From Symbiodinium natans (taxonomy: Eukaryota > Sar > Dinophyceae > Suessiales > Symbiodiniaceae), in contig CAJNDS010002701.1 of NCBI GenBank assembly GCA_905221605.1, forward strand, positions 484,501-548,500: 64,000 nucleotides of DNA, in the 5' to 3' direction. Under the pieces are notes generated by a model. It was not told the DNA's origin and did not search any database. It saw nothing but the letters and a program-made list of their open reading frames with translations. The translations under genes and the position numbers were made by a program. Each line of letters starts with the position of its first letter. Positions within the stretch are counted from its first letter, which is position 1. Positions 45,153 through 56,430 of the stretch are shown here, piece after piece.

Positions 45153-46815
45153 AGGGCAGTATGTTGGGTTTTGAGCGCCTTCAAGGTTGAAGTGCTCCGG
45201 TTCGGGTATGCTTCAGGCTTTCACTTGGTAGGAGCGCCGCCTGAAGCCAGGTGATGCAAGACCTGCTGGTTGGGGCAGGTTTGAAGCCAGACGTCCTGGA
45301 TGTCGATGCTCTTCGGGCTGCACATGGGAATCCTGTAAATTGCAGCTAGAGGAAAAGTGAAAGAAATGAATCTTGTTTTCTCCTTTCGAGCGATGAGGTC
45401 AAGGCCATTAACACCATCGAGAATGCAATCTATGCTGTGCCAATTCTGCGGGCCCGTGGCATCAACACAGCGACCTGGCTCAAAGAAGAGCCTAGCGAAG
45501 TCAACCTATGCTGGCACAGTCACTGTTGCGGGTAGCACTCGCGCTCTGCAAGGGCTCATCTCACATGCGTTAGGGCATAGCGCCATCAATCACTTTTGGC
45601 CATGACAACAAAGCCATGGAGCTTTTGTTGACATATGGGCCGCAGTTGTTGCCAGTTCAATGGCGGGAACAATTCTTGCAATGCGTTTAGTATGACGAGA
45701 CCGGAAAGTGTTGGATACATAGCCTCTAACTCCCTGAGGCAAGTTCACTGATGTGTTTGTGTTTGCCTGCGTGGAGCTGTCAGAGGGTTCTAGGTGTAGC
45801 CGGGCACTAACTGGAGGGCGTCGTTTCGACTAGAGTCTACACTGGATTGCTGAGTTGCCCTCAACTGCAAGAGAGTGCGATTCATGTGCATATAAGAAGC
45901 CCAAGCCTAAGAACATCCAAGAAGCGTCATAGGGGGGCGAGTTAATTTGCCCACAATGAAGCCTTAGTCCTGAATCCCAAGAAAGCTCTTCACCTGGAAG
46001 GTCATTTTGGTCACCAGTGATTTTCACAGTGCCCGGGCAGCTTACCTCTTCCAGTGCGTGCCTGGACCAGAGTCTGGCGTTCGTAGCCTACACCTGAATC
46101 GACATAGCAAAGCGGACAAAGTCCTGAGGTTCACAAATAGCAGGAGGTTCACACGCTTTCTGGGAAGGTTGAAGGCCAAATATGTTGCACGAGCACGGCA
46201 TATGATGCAGGATTCTATGCCCCAAGGCCCTGATCATCCCCATATTGCCTAAACTCCAAGCTCTAAACACACGAGGCAAGGCAAATGATGAAGCCTCTAC
46301 TAAGTGAGGATGAACTTTGGTTCTCTGTGCGCTTTCTGATGTGAGAGCGCCACAGGTTTTCAGAGAACACGGCCTGAGCGTTGTGCTGCTGGCGGATCCC
46401 GCACCCAGCGGGCTCGAACTGGGACCGTCTAGGCATCGACACAGCTTTGAAGTGGGGTCTCCGCACTCTCGAAGAGCTCGAGCCAATGCAGTACCTGTAG
46501 GCCCATTCTTATTTTGGAACGTTCATGCTTGTTTTGGACCAGGGCTAGCAGCCGATACTTCCTCTGTCCTATTGTACTCTTGTGATTGTACATTGTGTGT
46601 GCCAGTTGGTGTCGGGGTTCATGGTTCGAGCGCCTCTGATCGACATGTGCGATCTGATTGGTGCTAGCCAGCCATTCTGATGCCATGTAATAAAGAGACG
46701 AAGACCAGGACGAAAGTGCTTGCCGGTTTTGCATGCAGGCCCAAGGAGGAGTGGCCGAAGGAGATCAACAACTTGCGTCTCTCCGAGCGGCTGAAATTCG
46801 AAGAGCCGTCTGGCA
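45041..46815 (+). CDS. DUF218 / YdcF-family protein gene, five exons, N-terminus not found
   Basis: Five + strand blocks follow the order of the DUF218 fold. RIYVSGADVAKCGVAEGQAK is the S-G-G/x...E-A segment. TIENAIYAVPILRARG is the T-x-E-N-A motif. VILVTSDFHSARAAYLFQ is the V-T-S-x-F-H-x-x-R-A motif. VFREHGLSVVLLADPAP follows as the next strand. RPKEEWPKEINNLRLSERLK is the C-terminal segment. Exons 3 and 4 join in phase across a GT-AG intron. DUF218 proteins (bacterial YdcF, SanA, ElyC) are mostly uncharacterised, with proposed nucleotide-cofactor binding and envelope roles in bacteria. The eukaryotic role is unknown. The second glycine of the usual S-G-G is Ala here. Confidence 0.8.
45391..45480 (+). 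CDS. DUF218 gene exon 2
   Basis: Preceded by a good pyrimidine tract (TTTTCTCCTTTCGAG). Encodes DEVKAINTIENAIYAVPILR then ARGIN, the conserved N-T-x-E-N-A helix that binds the active pocket in the family. The donor could not be fixed. Confidence 0.75.
46001..46057 (+). CDS. DUF218 gene exon 3 (57 nt)
   Basis: Starts at GGAAG|G and ends before GTGCCT. Encodes VILVTSDFHSARAAYLFQC in phase 0. V-T-S-D-F-H-x-x-R-A is the most recognisable DUF218 motif. Confidence 0.85.
46356..46430 (+). CDS. DUF218 gene exon 4
   Basis: Starts at CACAG|G. Encodes VFREHGLSVVLLADPAPSGL, which extends the exon 3 helix and gives the following beta strand. Phase matches exon 3 exactly. Confidence 0.7.
46739..46815 (+). 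CDS. DUF218 gene exon 5
   Basis: Starts at TGCAG|G. Encodes PKEEWPKEINNLRLSERLKF. The R-P-x-x-x-W-P-x-x-I-N-x-x-x-L-x-E-R pattern matches the C-terminal end of eukaryotic DUF218 proteins. The end is uncertain. Confidence 0.65.
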
Positions 46816-46819
46816 GAGA

Positions 46820-48212
46820 TACAGTGCAGGGGCGCAAAGACAACGGATGTCAGGAAGACCATTCTTTGGACGCGATATGTTGGGGCCGTTGCTGAATGCA
46901 TCTGCCTTTGTGACCAATTGATGCCTTAAAGTCACTGCGAATGAACTTGATGTCAGGGTGGCATTCTCTGCAAGTCTCAGGCATCAAAGCCCAGACAACT
47001 CTGCGCAGGTATCTTCTCCTTGGCAAGATGACGCCTCTTGAGGAATATGGTCCTTTGGCAAGCAATCCGTAACTTCACGCCCACCGCTAGTCACGAGCCA
47101 CCCAAATAGGGAGCATGACTGCTGAGCCGTCTGCTGTAAGAATCCAACGTTGTGCCTGCCAGGATGCCTATCATACCCTCGCGTCTTGTAACATATGCCC
47201 AGGTTCGAGGATGTGAGGCTCAGGCACTCGATTAGTTCCTAGGCAGTAGTGCAATGGGTGCTTCATGACAACGTTTTACCATCACATTTCCGCCCAAGGA
47301 ATTGAGCCAAACAGGAAGGACCTGGAGCATGCACTGGCTTCGTTGAGGGCTACTGCCGTGTCATTCGAAAGCAAATTTTGATTCCGTAGCAGCTACCGTA
47401 GCACGAGTCTATGGCGGCAGTACAGGAGCTGCATGAAGCGGGCGAACCCTTGTAAGAGCCCTGCTTGCGGCACCTCAATCGGAATGTAGAGTTCCGCGAC
47501 AATACCATCCATAAATTGAATACTTGCATGCGCTCTGCTTTTTCTCTTTTGGTTCGTGTTGCAGTGTACAGCCCTGCATGTTTTCCACCATGCATGCTTT
47601 CGTGGCACCTCGAAGCAGCTATAGCAAAGCAACTGCAATGGTTCGAGGCACGTGTGCCGCCACAGCCCAAATCAGGTTGGCAGTGAAAAGTCTGTCCTGC
47701 CCAAAAAGCTGTGCAATTGCATGAGAGACTGAACAAGGCAAACCGTTGAGTTGTACCAACGCCCTGGTAAAACTACTGGACCTCACACCCCTAAACCAGA
47801 GAGGAGTGCATCGGCCTGGCTCAGGCTGATGCTATCGGCCTAGATCTTGTCCCTAGCGCAGTGGGCCCTCATGGACGTCAGTAGGGATGGGGGACGCAAA
47901 AGGCCGTAAGTGCTTCCGAGCAGCATGGTTTAGGCTGTGCGTGCTGCCGGTTTCCAGCGTACGCACCGTAGGCTGAAAGCAAATGGGTTTGCTGGGCCTC
48001 GGGGTTCGATGGCATCATCCGGTCATAAAGTTAAAGTCTGCCTGCATAAAAAACAAGCGACTGCAGTCTCTTGCTTTCGGCTGAGGAAGCACCACTGCAA
48101 GATCCTTCTCCGGTGCAGAAGCTGCCAGGCCAAGGCCTTTGCCTCTTCCTGCATAGCACTCGGCTTCTAGGAGACTCTACTACCTATGTGGATAAAAACA
48201 TGTGCATGGTAT
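46820..48212. other. Stretch with no recognisable gene
   Basis: A + frame near 47465-47686 is open with fair composition (LEAAIAKQLQWFEARV) but has no motif and is opposed by an open - frame. Confidence 0.4.
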
Positions 48213-48740
48213 CCCCACCCCCACCACCACCCACCACCCACCACCCCCCACCACCCACCACCACCCACCACCACCCACCACCACCCACCACCACCCACCA
48301 CACCCACCACCACCCACCACCACCACCCACCACCACCCACCACCACCCACTACCACCCACCACCCACCACCCACCCACCAACCACCACCACACCACCCGC
48401 CACCACACACCCACCACCAACAACCCACCCCGCCACCACCACCCGCCACCACACCACCACCCGCAACCACCCCCACCCACCCCCCCCCCCCCGCCACCCG
48501 CCACCACCCGCCACCACCACCACACCGCCACCACCCACCACCACCCACCACCGCCCACCGCCACCCCCCACCCACCACCACCCCCCACCACCCGCCACCA
48601 CCCGCCGCCACCCACCACACCCCCCACCACCCCCGCCACCACCAACCCCCACCACCACCCACCACCACCACCCACCACCACCACCACCCACCCCCACCCG
48701 CCGCCACCCGCCACCCGCCACCCGCCACCCGCCACCTGCC
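48213..48740. repeat. CCA/CCC-type satellite, ~530 bp
   Basis: A tract almost only of C and A on the + strand, built of CCACCA and CCACCC with CGCC variants. Practically no G or T on this strand. Encodes spurious Pro/His/Thr strings (+) and Gly/Val/Trp strings (-). The G-rich - strand carries many GGTGGTGGG blocks that could form quadruplexes. Confidence 0.95.
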
Positions 48741-49062
48741 AACAACCACCACCCACCAACCACCAACCACTAACCAGCAACCAGCAACTGCCAGCAACCA
48801 CCAGCAACCCACAACCATCAACAAGGAACAACCAACAACCAACGGCCAACAACCAACAAACAACAAAAAACAACCAACAACCAACCAACAACCAACAACC
48901 AACAACCAACAACCAGCAACCAGCAACCAGCAACCAGCAACCAGCAACCAGCAAACCAGCAAACCAGCAAACCAGCAGCCAACAACCAACAACCAACAGC
49001 CAACAGCCAACAGCCAACAACCAACAACCAACAACAGCCAGCCAACAACCAACAACCAACAC
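48741..49062. repeat. CAACCA-type satellite, ~320 bp
   Basis: Continuous with the preceding tract but changed to AACCA, AACCAGC and AACAACC units. Still nearly free of G and T on the + strand. Encodes Asn/Gln/Thr strings by reading the repeat only. Confidence 0.95.
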
Positions 49063-49064
49063 CT

Positions 49065-50860
49065 GGTCACGGAACATCCCCAACGCCAATGCCTTTCTGA
49101 GAGCCGAACTTTGAATGAGCTCCGCAGGCCCAAACGAAATAGGGGGCCTTTCCAAAACCTTACATATACCAGTTTGAAACTCTCAAACTCCCTTGACGGA
49201 ACTAAAGGATGACTCTCGGTTCCATCTGCTTTCACGATCTTACCTGCCGACACCCAAAATTCAACCCCGCTTCCAAATTAGATATAAACTGATAATTCTC
49301 CTGGAACCATCGTAAGCATGCGCTGGCTGGCAAAATGTGGTTTATTAAATTCTTCCTTTGTTGAACTTCTCAACAACAGAAGTACCTCTTTTAGACAAAA
49401 CATCGTGCTTAAGCTGTTCTTTCTTACAAGCAGGGGCTTGTGTGGACGCAGGGTCCTGTCCGGCGGGTTTTACGGGTGTCCGGTCCTGTTTCACGAACCG
49501 TTTTTGCGTACATGTACATTGCGCACCCTAAACTAGATTCGCCCATCGAGACAAATGGCCTCGCATCATGGCACTTGAGCAACGCAGACGAAAAAAAACA
49601 CAACCAACCAACAAACAAGAGAGAGAGAGAGAGACAGAGAGGGGCCATGCGCACTGCAAGCAAGCAAGAGAGAGAAAACCAAAAAACAGTTCGGTACAGT
49701 ATGGAACTTGTAGAAGCACAGTCCCAAGCTTATGTGCAGTGGCTGTCCAGGGTGAACCTAGCATGTTCATGGCAAGCCGTGACCCCTACGAGCTCTGACA
49801 TCTAAGCCATAGTAGCACACGTTCCTGAAGCCCGACTCTCCAGGTCGAGGATACAATGGATACAAGCCAGCTGAGGATGCGAACGCAGGCCTGATACAGC
49901 TGAAGGTTGCAGAATGTTACAAAGCTCAACGGGCTCGACCAAACACCCCAAACCTGAGACCAAACCCTCCTTTTGCAATTGCATAATGCGAGTAAGCGTT
50001 TGTGATGTTTGAGTCGCCTGAGCCCCGAATCCACCTGTGTTGCTTAGGCATGTCGGTGACGTGGGGCAGGCCGCGTCAGATGGGAGCTGCATGGGCGGGG
50101 TCCGAGGACTTCAAGGAATCCAAGCAGCAGGTCAAATGTAAGCTTGCTTGTGAGGCGCCAGAGAAGCTCAGGAGTTTCATTGTCAAATGTTCAATGTGAC
50201 AGTATACATGACCATGACAGGTCTTGGGTGGAGGAGCGCCAGCCGGTCCTCGCCGGCTTCCGGAGCAGGCAGTTGCCTCCGGCACCTCCTCCTGTACAAT
50301 TTGTGCCTGGACGCACCGACAATGGGTGTCATTGTGCTTGTGTTTTGACGCAATATGGACGTTTGGCTGTTCATACTGGCTGGGCTGAAGCTTTTCACAT
50401 TACCGGTGTAGAAGTTTGCCGGCCGACTACAACTTTCTTCGATCAGTGGCGTTCAGCTGAAATATAGCCGACACATGGGTGGAGAGAGATATGAGGCGGG
50501 TTGTGCTTGTTTCCCTGCAGTGGGATGAGAGGCTGCGAGGCAAGCGGCAAATACACCCAAAAATGCATGCGAGTAAGAACAGACAGAAGTCGCCTCCCTT
50601 GCAAGGTGCAGCATCCACATGTCGTGGACGCAGGCCTCCCTGCTAATTGCTACTCGGATCGGGCTGAATCTCGTTGCGGTTTCGGGATTTCGTGAGGTGC
50701 CGATTGCAGAAGCTGAAGGGCGATTGTAGTTACTTCGTTGCTGCACAGAAATAGAACCAGACGTTTGCCACGTTTGGGAGAGCAAGCCTTCAACCCCGGA
50801 AACCATCACCTCACAAAACCCGAAACCGCAGGCAAGCGCAGCAAGTTTAGGTTCGGGGAA
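49065..50860. other. Stretch with no recognisable gene
   Basis: Contains a GA run near 49618. A 107-codon + frame at 50144-50467 is open but unassigned. Confidence 0.4.
49618..49640. repeat. (GA)n microsatellite
   Basis: Short GA run with one GACA break. Confidence 0.9.
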
Positions 50861-50897
50861 AGGTGTGGTGCCGATGCTTCTCCAACACTCTATCCCT

Positions 50898-51077
50898 CAA
50901 GTCCCCAAAAAGAAGCCAAAGCCTGACCTGAGTGCAGGTGCCTGGGCACCAGCGCATTCCCCCTCCCAGATGCTCGTGGCCGCGCGCGGGGCTCAATTGG
51001 CAAGGAGCCTCATGCAATGCACCGAGACTGTGCGACAAAATGGCACCCTCCGAAGGCAGAAGCCGAACATCATTTAA
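50898..51077 (+). CDS. Candidate exon
   Basis: After CTCAAG the frame reads VPKKKPKPDLSAGAWAPAHS then a helix (ARGAQLARSLMQCTETVRQN), ending at TAA. Good composition; unassigned. Possibly the first of a series of + strand exons up to 57.8 kb. Confidence 0.4.
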   Translation, partial: QVPKKKPKPDLSAGAWAPAHSPSQMLVAARGAQLARSLMQCTETVRQNGTLRRQKPNII

Positions 51078-51079
51078 GG

Positions 51080-52550
51080 CCGGGTATGCAGCTTTACACA
51101 CCGTACCCGGCCATGGGGGACCCTCGGCAGAGATTAAGGAGGTTCAGGGCCTGAAAGGCTACCTAAAAGAGCGAAGATTTCTGGAGTTTGCCTGAGGAGC
51201 ACGAACTGAAACCTTCACTACCTCAAGCCAAACACCACACAGGCCACTGAAGCAAAGGGTCGCAAGGAGATGCGTCAACTCACCCCGCTCTGTGTAAATT
51301 TCACCAATCGGCGTCCACAATGGGGTTTGGCAAGTCAGATTACCTGGTCCAAACTGCTGCAATCGTCAGCCGGTCTTGCATTTTTGGTTTGCTTTGGCCT
51401 TCCCGACACTGGAGTCGGCAAGTGTATCTGGAGAGAAGTTGGCCGGCTGGGCCTTAGCAATGCAAGAAGAAGATCGAGGAATCGAGTCCTCGGGGACTCG
51501 TTGGTGACATGTACGGCAGATCTCAGATTTGTGTAAGACGTGCCTCAAGCTCAGCGTCCATGCTGTTTGGTTGCTCTTGTTCGGAAACGTTCCCCCTCCA
51601 CCCTCGCGCCAGTATCTACCACGGCGTCTGCCAACAATTTACCCTATTCTCAAGACAAGACCCCCCTGTACAACGCCTTGGTGTTGAGGCCATGATGGTT
51701 CCGGCGCGCGTCTGAGCCTTCAAGTTCGCTGGCCTGCAATGCCAACGAGTCGTGTACAGACCTGTGCCGACAAGACAAACCAGCCGCAACAAGCCTTGAC
51801 ACTCTTTTGAAGAGTGCTTCGAGGGTTCAGGAAGCAAAGTCCCCGATAAGGGTTGCTTCAAGCTGCTTTGGTACCTTAAACTTAGTATCTACATTGAGCT
51901 ACCTAAAGCCTCACAGAGATGTGTGATGTGCAGTTCTACTACACTTTCTAGAACATCCGGCATTGCAGACGATCAGCATTATGTAGAATGTACAAAAACC
52001 GAGCATGGTTGCAACGCATCTGGAGGCTTCTAGGCTTCTAAGGCTTGCAGGTGCCAGCGCACGAGCTTCTGGCTACCTCGGAGTCAGAATTGTTTCATAA
52101 CCTCCACAGCCCAACGCCTGAGGTGAGTGGATGTGGGATGATTTTCCCGCTTAATTACTGCACCCTTGAGGGCTGCATCGAAGCAAGTTCCGAGAACCCT
52201 AGACTAGGGCTGACATCGGAGCAGCTGTACACATATGTCACATATGTCGGTTTAGAGGGGCACTGCTTCTCTGAACATGACGGGGCAAAAAAAACAGGGG
52301 TGCGACGCGCGCAATCGGCTGCTGCCACTGCATGTAACAGGAGGCATGAGCCAGCCCCGCTCCAGGTGCACAACCGAATGCTCCAGTTGGGCGATGCGGC
52401 ACGGGGACGTTTGGGTTACGGCCAGCATAGGCGGGCGCGATGTGAAAGCGCAACAGATGTCTTTGGAGTCTTGATTCCTGAGTGTCGGTGATGCCCTTGA
52501 TCCCGAGATTTTGCCATCTTCCCTGCCAGTAGCGTAGACTCCTCTGTTCA
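51080..52550. other. Mostly unassigned sequence
   Basis: A short + frame near 51129-51194 (EVQGLKGYLKERRFLEFA) and a 148-codon + frame at 52045-52491 are open, but neither shows a family motif. Confidence 0.35.
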
Positions 52551-52625
52551 TTGATGCTTGAAAGAGAGCGCCGCTTTGATGTCGTCGAAGCCCTGAAAGG
52601 GCATGGCACACTTCGTCTGCATTGA
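52551..52625 (+). CDS. Candidate exon of an unassigned gene
   Basis: The frame encodes LMLERERRFDVVEALKGHGT then LRLH and TGA. A charged amphipathic helix, strongly protein-like. No family recognised. Confidence 0.45.
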   Translation: MMLERERRFDVVEALKGHGTLRLH

Positions 52626-52667
52626 CAGCTGCATATCTGTTGGCTTTTTGCTGTTGCGGCGTGATGC

Positions 52668-52837
52668 CCGGGCAATATGCTGTCGAGGAAGTGAAGCGAG
52701 CTTGTTTGCAGAAGTTGCAGAAGTTGCAGGCTGGTCTTTGTCGGATCGGATGGCCGCGCGCTCAGGAAGTGGATTCCCGGATCATGCACCGACTCCACGC
52801 CCGTGAGCCCTTCGACTTGGCAGAGCTCTTTGAGTAG
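52668..52837 (+). CDS. Candidate exon of an unassigned gene
   Basis: The frame encodes YAVEEVKRACLQKLQKLQAG then CRIGWPRAQEVDSRIMHRLH and ends DLAELFE before TAG. One of the most protein-like frames in this part of the window. An open - strand frame across it looks poorer (Leu/Ser-rich shadow). Confidence 0.5.
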
Positions 52838-53024
52838 ATTTAGCCACAATGGATCAAGCAGGGTGACTTGTTTTCTTCACTCATGCGGGCATGCGCTTCG
52901 CATAAAGCGCATGGGTGCCTCGCATGGGTGCTGCTTGCCCAGCTTTGCTGCTGTTTCGTCGCAGACGATTGCAATGCTCAGCGGGAGTTTGGAGGAAGCT
53001 CGGCATGGCAACAAAGCAAAGCAA

Positions 53025-53149
53025 TGAGAGACTCTTCTGTTTTCTACAGAGAGCTTCTCAACTCTGTCCGATCCTCTCCTGGTCTTGTGGAGATGTTGAG
53101 TGCGGCGAGTATGAAGCAAAAACGGCAGCAGAGCACCAACCCTGCATGA
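53025..53149 (+). CDS. Candidate exon of an unassigned gene
   Basis: The frame encodes AMRDSSVFYRELLNSVRSSP then GLVEMLSAASMKQKRQQ and a stop. A helical peptide with a basic tail; could be a C-terminus. Confidence 0.45.
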
Positions 53150-53705
53150 GTTGGGAGAGTTAGGAGGTGGACGTTTTGTAATTTGCAGGTGAAGGCGGTG
53201 CAGCCCGAAAAGTAGAATAGAGGCCAGAAGCAATAGTCATGGAGTTTGCGACTTGCCACAAGCACGACAGAGGCACATTTCGGCCCTGACACCTTTCATT
53301 CAATCCCTCAACGGTAAACAGCCTGACTTCTAACCCCTGACCCTAAGCCGAGGTGTGTACACCATCGTCAACCAGGAAAGCGGCCGCCGATTGATCGCTG
53401 ATGAGCGAGGCTTCTATACAACCTCACAGGCCCGACCTCAGTTGGAAGGATGCTGGGGATGTTGAGGTCCCGGTCTCAAAGCAAAAGGAATACTTCTCTC
53501 ACAACTCACCATCTTTTGTGCCTGTAGGGCAGTCCATCGAGTCCTGGGATTAAAACACAGGCTCGGGAACCGCAACAACTGACGAGGGGCTCTGCGCCGT
53601 GAAGCTGAAGCGTGCCTCAGGTGCCTTTTTCGCCTTTTGAGTCCAACCGCCTGAATTGAAAGCTCTCCTGCATGCCAAACAAAGCAGCCGATGAGTCCGC
53701 AAGAG

Positions 53706-53801
53706 GTCAGCGTGAGCAGCACCAGCATGTGGCATGTACTCCCGGATGCCAATGCCACGCACGTGCTGCAGAACGTGGCCACCGGGGCCCCTTGGGTGTG
53801 A
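53706..53801 (+). CDS. Candidate exon of an unassigned gene
   Basis: Starts at AAGAG|G. Encodes VSVSSTSMWHVLPDANATHV then LQNVATGAPWV and TGA. Protein-like with an AG|G start; no family assigned. Confidence 0.45.
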   Translation, partial: VSVSSTSMWHVLPDANATHVLQNVATGAPWV

Positions 53802-53844
53802 AAAGTATTTAAATCCTCTTGCAAGGAGCATGCTACTGCTTGCA

Positions 53845-56040
53845 CTCTAACCTCAGTCTAGACTCCGAGCTGCGCTGGACCAGCGACTTGTACAAGTTTC
53901 AAGAGAGATTGGCGACATTGCTTGCCTCTGAAGTGACTGGAACGAGGTTAAGGGTTTCCGGTTCGGCCCTGACAACACAGAAATCGCTTCGTTTATGGTG
54001 CTTGTTTTGTTGGGCCAAGCCCGACCGCAACAGACATGAGCGTTGCCTTCCCAACGCGGCACCCAAGGCCCGCGTATATGCACAACAGGGCGCAGATCGT
54101 GAGCATGGCTTCTTCGTGTTGGACGGTGCAACGCCGGTCTTCCGTGATCAGAGGTGGTTTCCTTCTGCATTGTTCACCCTCAGTAGCTTGCTCAGCTGTG
54201 CAACTTGCAATTATCCAAGTGCTCCAAATTCTGCTTCTGGATTGCAGCGTGCTAGTCGAGACAACACAAATCTCTAGGAGGGGGCACTTCTGTCAATTAA
54301 AGCCCACAGGAAGAAGCTGCCACCAAACAGTTCCTATAATCGCTGCCCAGGTGGCAAATTGACTGCAGAGCTCGCTTGGGTGCATGCACCATCACAAACA
54401 TGAAGTCACTACGAGCCTTGGCATGAGTCCTCTTCAAGTTCAATTCGCAGCCCTGGGCTTTGTGCTTAGCTTAGCTTTCGGAGTCATGAGACATGAAACG
54501 TGGTGATTAAGCACGCCCCCCCAGCCCCCCCCCCCCCCCCCCGCCTCCCCTGCGGTTCCCCCTGAATCCATGACACAGGGCCGGAAGACTTGCAAAGGGC
54601 GATTGTTTGTGAACTGTCGGCGGGCGGATGTTCAAGTTTCCTGCGACACGCAAGTTTCCAAGATTCTTTAGTTCGGGTGTTTGCTCACCTTTCCGTTCTC
54701 CAATTCTTCTTAACTGATTATGCAACGACAGTGAGTGGCACATCCACTAGTCGTTCAGCTTCCCCTACAAACTGCATACTCTTCACGCTTGTCAGTTTTG
54801 TCACACTTTACCTGCCTAATCCTGCTTCTGAGCTTTGGGTTGTTCACGGTCAAACCTGCTCAGTTCCCGCGGTTTACACGTCTCAACCCCGCAATTATGT
54901 CTAAAACCTCAAAGGTGAAAGTGCAAACCCAAGCATTCTTGCAGGAAGCATCATTGATGATCATCGCGGCCTCATTGCGACAGCTGTTTTGGGCGACGCT
55001 CCAGGGGCGCTTTGGTGGTGGCGAAGCTTTGATTTGACATGTCGTGGCTGCGGCAACCCCTTGATGGAGGTCTTGAGTGGGGCACAGCCCCAGTCCAACC
55101 ATGACAGACAGTCTCTTCTATCGCACTTGAACCGCAATGGCAGTGATGGTGAGCAAAAGCTGGCACATCTCAGTAAGGTTCCTGCGCCAAGACAACGACG
55201 AAGTCGGTCTGCACCCAAGACCAAATAAGCCACGTGTGGGCTTTTCGTGATTTAGAGCGTAGCGGTTGATGTGGCTCACGTGAGCTTTTCATCCATGTGA
55301 GGTAATCGAAACGGGGGATGGTAGTCACATGCAGGTGCGAGGTTTTGATCCTGCCAAGGAAGGACGCACTATTGGGCAACTAGCTGGAAGAGTGTTTTGG
55401 CAACAGCCCACACAAGATATGGAATGACCCAGACAAATCCTGAACCTTTCTCTTTAGGGGGCTGGAACTATAGTGGCTAGCGACGTTAATGACCTTCAGA
55501 TATCGGAGGCCCTGTCGGGATCTGAGCAAAGGCAAATAGAGAGCGGCTAATCCAAACTCAATGTACTGGTCAAGAATTCACAGGAAAGCCGAATTTTGAT
55601 GAAGCTTGCATGGCTATGAAGGCCAGCACATCTCGCGCATCTGCGCGCTTCATGACGAGGGCAAGGCAGATGTGGGAGGGTGGGTTGCATGAAGCAGCTT
55701 GGGGCAGCGGTGATAGTGCTGGCGTTGGGGATAGGATTCTCGGCTTCTTTGCTTGGGCGCGGCACGTGTGGCAAAATAGTGTTGTTAAACAGTGTCCATT
55801 GTTGGGCAGGAATTGATCACTGTGTTAAACAGGCAATTTACATCAAATGTGTGTGCGTGGCTGTGTCTGTGTCCGGTTACCTGTCACCGATTGCGCTCTG
55901 ACAAGATGGCTACACAATAGTCAATCTGCAGACCAGCTGCCGTGTACTGTGTGCTTGGATGCTCAAAAGCCAACGATGGGAACAAAGGCTTGTCATGTTC
56001 CCTCACGCGACCTTCAGGACCACAAGCCCAGCTTGCTTCA
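53845..56040. other. Unassigned stretch with several weak open frames
   Basis: + frames at 53870-54277, 55070-55228 and 55590-55816 are open and partly protein-like (for example NFDEACMAMKASTSRASARF), but no frame is clearly better than its competitors. Holds the poly-C tract at 54.5 kb. Confidence 0.35.
54525..54542. repeat. Poly-C tract
   Basis: Eighteen C, preceded by CGCCCCCCCAG and followed by GCCTCCCC. Confidence 0.95.
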
Positions 56041-56043
56041 CAG

Positions 56044-56376
56044 GTGAAGTCCATGGAGATCCTCTCGTTGCAAGCTCGACTGGATGAAGCAAGTGCAAGG
56101 ACGAGAGGGCGACAGGGTGAAATGTTGAGATGGTTGAGGGATGCTTGGCTGACATGGTTTCAGGGAAACTGCATCTTCAGAAACACGGGCACCAAGAGAC
56201 GGTCTTGGCTCAACTGGGCCTCAACTTGCACCGCGTGCAGGCTGCATGAGGCTGAGCAGAAAACGGAATTGGCAAAGCACTTCGGCTGCAGTCTGGTCAA
56301 CTCGAGATCTTGGACTCCTCGAAAGCTGGTGCTCCCTCCCTCTCCAAGAAGCCTCAGCCTAGCCAAGCCGCCCTAG
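56044..56376 (+). CDS. Candidate coiled-coil coding stretch
   Basis: Starts at TCACAG|GTG. Encodes VKSMEILSLQARLDEASART then RGRQGEMLRWLRDAW, a clear coiled-coil-like helix. The frame stays open to 56376. From 56164 a second frame (KLHLQKHGHQETVLAQLGLN) is equally plausible after TTTCAG, so the true exon structure is ambiguous. Confidence 0.5.
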   Translation: MKSMEILSLQARLDEASARTRGRQGEMLRWLRDAWLTWFQGNCIFRNTGTKRRSWLNWASTCTACRLHEAEQKTELAKHFGCSLVNSRSWTPRKLVLPPSPRSLSLAKPP

Positions 56377-56430
56377 CCGCAGAAGCCCTAAATGAAACAA
56401 GTGCTGCTGAGGGCTTGGTGGCTTTAAATT
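56283..56430 (+). CDS. Candidate Ala/Ser-rich exon
   Basis: The frame encodes GQLEILDSSKAGAPSLSKKP then QPSQAALAAEALNETSAAEG. A disordered-linker type composition overlapping the preceding candidate in another frame. Confidence 0.35.

Noticed and set aside
46386-46440. tRNA-like GGCTCGAACTGGGAC stretch
   Set aside because: No cloverleaf partner arms; it lies in the DUF218 exon 4 frame.
48071-49253. ORFs of 320-357 codons on both strands
   Set aside because: Produced by the CCA/CAACCA satellite, which has no stops in these frames.
52238-52849. 203-codon - strand ORF
   Set aside because: Overlaps + frames with clearly better helical character; treated as a shadow.
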